Part shown: positions 4,726-6,372 of the stretch, piece by piece
Numbering within the stretch: position 1 is the stretch's first letter
Layout: every line of letters starts with the position of its first letter
From: Dehalococcoidia bacterium
GTDB taxonomy: Bacteria; Chloroflexota; Dehalococcoidia; GIF9; AB-539-J10
NCBI GenBank assembly: GCA_023129815.1
Contig: JAGMBH010000034.1
Coordinates: 1-6,372, forward strand
DNA length: 6,372 bases
Reading direction: 5' to 3'
Position numbers and translations under genes: made by a program
The notes under the pieces: model-generated
The model's database searches: none
What the model was told of the DNA's origin: nothing
The model's input: only the letters and a program-made list of their open reading frames with translations

Positions 4726-4747
4726 ACCTTGAGGCGCTAGGTATAAT
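4718..4747 (+). promoter_or_regulatory. ilvE promoter
   Basis: A perfect TATAAT (4742-4747) lies 18 bp after TTGTTT (4718-4723), a partial -35 match. A start near 4754 would give a leader of about 23 nt, too short for a riboswitch, T-box or attenuator. Confidence 0.6.
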
Positions 4748-4765
4748 TGACCCGAATTAACTAAT

Positions 4766-4773
4766 AAAGGAGG
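4766..4773 (+). promoter_or_regulatory. Ribosome binding site of ilvE
   Basis: AAAGGAGG, 4 nt before the ATG at 4778, is a full-strength Shine-Dalgarno sequence. It contrasts with pyrF and dinB, which have none. Confidence 0.85.
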
Positions 4774-4777
4774 AAAG

Positions 4778-5719
4778 ATGCCACCTTATGCTTTTTTCCA
4801 GAAGCAATTCATGCCACTGTCTGAAGCCAAAATCGGGATTTTAACTCACGCCTTGCACTATGGTACCGCCTGCTTTGATGGTATCCGCGGTAATTGGGAT
4901 AGTGAGCAAGAAAGATTCTGCCTCTTCCGCGTAAAGGACCATTATAACCGCATTCTGAATGGTTGTCGCATCTTAAAAATCAATCTCCCTTACTCCAGTG
5001 ATAAGCTATGCCAATTGACTACTGAGCTTGTAAGAAGGAGCGGCTACCATGAAGATGTATATATCCGCCCCTTAGCCTACAAAAGCTCCGAAACTATTGG
5101 CGTCCGCCTCCATGACCTGGAGGACGATTTCTTTATCGTCGTGACCACTCTTCCTCCCTACCTTGGTATTGGAGAGGGAGTGCGCTGCTGCACTTCATCA
5201 TGGCGCCGCGTTGATGATACCATGATTCCACCTCGAGGCAAGATCTGTGGTATTTATGTAAACAGCGCTTTAGCTAAAACCGAGGCTTGTGAAACCGGCT
5301 TTGACGAAGCAATATTGCTAACTCACGATGGACATGTCTCCGAGGGCAGCGGGGAAAACATCTTCCTTGTCATCAATGGGAAACTAGTTACCCCCCCTTC
5401 CTCTGACAACATCCTTATGGGCATTACCAGAGATACTGTGATAAAACTAGCCAAGAACGAGTTAGGCCTAGACACTATAGAGAGAAGTGTTGACAAGAGC
5501 GAACTCTACCTCGCCGATGAGTGCTTCTTTAGCGGCACGGCCGCCCATATAGCCCCAATTGTGGAAATTGACCACCGTCCAGTAGGCACAGGTAAAATTG
5601 GCAAAATAACATCGGCGCTACAAAAGCTCTTCGCAGAGGTGATACTAGGCAGGAATACTAAATACCTTGATTGGTATACCTTTTTGGCTAAATCCCAAAT
5701 TCTAAACTCTAATTCCTAA
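4778..5719 (+). CDS. ilvE: Branched-chain amino acid aminotransferase (class IV)
   Basis: This is a PLP enzyme that interconverts leucine, isoleucine and valine with their 2-keto acids, using glutamate/2-oxoglutarate. Its 313 residues fit the family length. Visible are HALHYGTACFDGIRGNW (24-40); RPLAYKSSETIGV (97-109); RGKICGIYVNSALAKTEA (153-170) with K155 as the expected PLP lysine; the class IV signature region DEAILLTHDGHVSEGSGENIF (from 176, with E189); and DECFFSGTAAHIAPIVEIDHRPVG (from 247). Substrate choice within class IV cannot be proved, but the N-terminal and SGTAA motifs favour IlvE over D-amino-acid transaminase or 4-amino-4-deoxychorismate lyase. It has its own promoter and Shine-Dalgarno sequence and is not in an ilv operon here. 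The last nine residues (KSQILNSNS) and the stop are encoded by an AT-rich dispersed repeat starting at 5689. Confidence 0.93.
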   Translation: MPPYAFFQKQFMPLSEAKIGILTHALHYGTACFDGIRGNWDSEQERFCLFRVKDHYNRILNGCRILKINLPYSSDKLCQLTTELVRRSGYHEDVYIRPLAYKSSETIGVRLHDLEDDFFIVVTTLPPYLGIGEGVRCCTSSWRRVDDTMIPPRGKICGIYVNSALAKTEACETGFDEAILLTHDGHVSEGSGENIFLVINGKLVTPPSSDNILMGITRDTVIKLAKNELGLDTIERSVDKSELYLADECFFSGTAAHIAPIVEIDHRPVGTGKIGKITSALQKLFAEVILGRNTKYLDWYTFLAKSQILNSNS

Positions 5720-5783
5720 ACAATTTCAAAACCCAAAATCCCAAGCGTTTAAGATTTTGATATTAGTGCTTAGTATTTATCCA
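5689..5783. repeat. AT-rich 'AAATCCCAAATTCTAAA' repeat tract
   Basis: This low-complexity tract begins with an 18-nt segment (5689-5706, TAAATCCCAAATTCTAAA) that recurs exactly at 6355-6372. It continues with related A/T/CCC words such as AAAACCCAAAATCCCAAGCG, then a TTTGATATTAGTGCTTAG stretch. It spans the end of ilvE and the gap before the convergent aldolase gene. I see no clear intrinsic terminator in it. Confidence 0.6.
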
Positions 5784-6344
5784 TTAAGTTAGGATTCGCC
5801 CTAAAGCCTTGAGCAAATAGAGGAGACGACAGCTCTGCTCCAGCACACTAGTATAGTAATAAGCTTCCTCTAATAGCTGGCCAGCAGCAAAACTTCCATG
5901 ACCCCACACCAAAACCACTTTATATTGCTTCAAGGTTTCGGCTATTTCTTCGCCGAGGTCTCCAGCCTTTAGCGCTATCCCCTGGCCCAAGATTAGCACT
6001 TTTGGCAACAGAGCTCGCCCTTCCATATCACAAGGTATAATCTCTTTTTCTATAAAGGACAAGGCAACGGCGTAGGGTGGATGAGCATGCACCACAGCTA
6101 ATGCTGATGTGTTCTTATAAATAGAACGATGAACCGCTAACTCACTGGATGCCAAAGGCGTAGCCCGATCGTTCTTAGCAATACCAGTTTCTACTAAATC
6201 TGCCTCCCCAATGGACCCCAAAATGCTGCCCCGATGTGTGATAACTAGATGCTCTCCCAGCTTTATACTGAGGTTGCCACTACAGGGAGAGACAAGCCCT
6301 TGAGTAAAAAGGGCATGTCCTACTGCCTTGAATTGGGATAACAT
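5784..6344 (-). CDS. Class II aldolase/adducin family protein (FucA/AraD-like)
   Basis: This is a zinc-dependent aldolase or epimerase of the FucA/AraD/MtnB family, acting on a small phosphorylated sugar in the cytoplasm. With the ATG at 6344 it has 186 residues. Numbered from a GTG one codon upstream, visible motifs are SGNLS (23-27, phosphate site), ITHRGS (36-41), ASSELAVHRSIY (66-77) with catalytic-type E69, VVHAHPPYAVALS (85-97) with zinc ligands H87 and H89, and VLVWGHGSFAAG (145-156) with the third ligand H150. All metal ligands are present. AAGGT (6355-6351, minus strand) lies 6 nt before the ATG, which I prefer over the GTG at 6347. The substrate is unknown: fuculose-1-phosphate aldolase, a pentulose-phosphate epimerase, or methylthioribulose-1-phosphate enzymes are all possible, and no neighbour decides. 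It is convergent with ilvE. Confidence 0.85.
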   Translation of the reverse strand: MLSQFKAVGHALFTQGLVSPCSGNLSIKLGEHLVITHRGSILGSIGEADLVETGIAKNDRATPLASSELAVHRSIYKNTSALAVVHAHPPYAVALSFIEKEIIPCDMEGRALLPKVLILGQGIALKAGDLGEEIAETLKQYKVVLVWGHGSFAAGQLLEEAYYYTSVLEQSCRLLYLLKALGRILT

Positions 6345-6354
6345 CACACTACCT

Positions 6355-6372
6355 TAAATCCCAAATTCTAAA
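6355..6372. repeat. Second copy of the AT-rich repeat, at the window end
   Basis: TAAATCCCAAATTCTAAA is identical to 5689-5706 and in the same orientation. It probably continues beyond the window. Its first bases double as the aldolase gene's ribosome binding site on the minus strand. Confidence 0.65.

Noticed and set aside
4748..4777. T-box or attenuator controlling ilvE
   Set aside because: The predicted leader is only about 23 nt, with no room for the structure or a leader peptide.
4778..6344. Methionine-salvage pair (aminotransferase plus MtnB-like aldolase)
   Set aside because: The genes are convergent, not co-transcribed, and no mtnA, mtnK or mtnP is present. The aminotransferase looks like ordinary IlvE.

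Overview
This 6.4 kb window looks like a bacterial chromosome fragment with moderate GC. The best guess is Chloroflexota, probably a Dehalococcoidia-like lineage or metagenome bin. This rests on the gene families present, a DinB with an internal clamp-binding motif, a DUF951 protein, and dispersed palindromic repeats of the types 'GTCATTGCGAGG...' and 'GTCAxxCTGAGC...GCTCAGAATGAC'. The taxonomic guess is inference only.

Layout. Positions 1-378 (minus) hold the N-terminal part of FolC, cut by the window edge. It is divergent from pyrF (421-1233, plus; orotidine-5'-phosphate decarboxylase), across a 42-bp promoter region. Positions 1234-1409 hold no gene but a composite palindromic repeat. A small DUF951 protein follows (1425-1649); its last five codons and stop lie inside a second palindromic repeat (1632-1691). 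Positions 1729-2595 encode a DUF559/Vsr-like nuclease with an unfamiliar N-terminal domain and a C-terminal QLSLF motif that resembles a sliding-clamp-binding peptide. A hicB-hicA toxin-antitoxin pair (2669-3159) follows. Positions 3160-3458 have no intact gene. They contain the 3' end of a second, diverged DUF951 gene, part of which forms a terminator-like hairpin, and a short stretch of unknown origin. Then come dinB (3459-4640; DNA polymerase IV), another copy of the palindromic repeat, ilvE (4778-5719; branched-chain aminotransferase), and a convergent class II aldolase gene (5784-6344, minus).

How the genes relate. folC, pyrF and ilvE are housekeeping biosynthesis genes, each apparently with its own promoter rather than in one operon. 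dinB is a translesion polymerase. The nuclease and hicBA form an accessory block lying between an intact DUF951 gene and a 3' DUF951 fragment in the same orientation, which suggests an insertion at the 3' end of that gene. No integrase or transposase is present.

Themes worth a second look: (1) the nuclease with a probable clamp-binding tail; (2) palindromic repeats that supply the C-terminus and stop codon of two unrelated proteins in the same reading phase, plus a different repeat doing the same for IlvE; (3) pyrF and dinB having no ribosome binding site and a -10 box exactly 7 nt before the ATG, as expected for leaderless mRNAs; (4) the DUF951 fragment bordering the accessory block.
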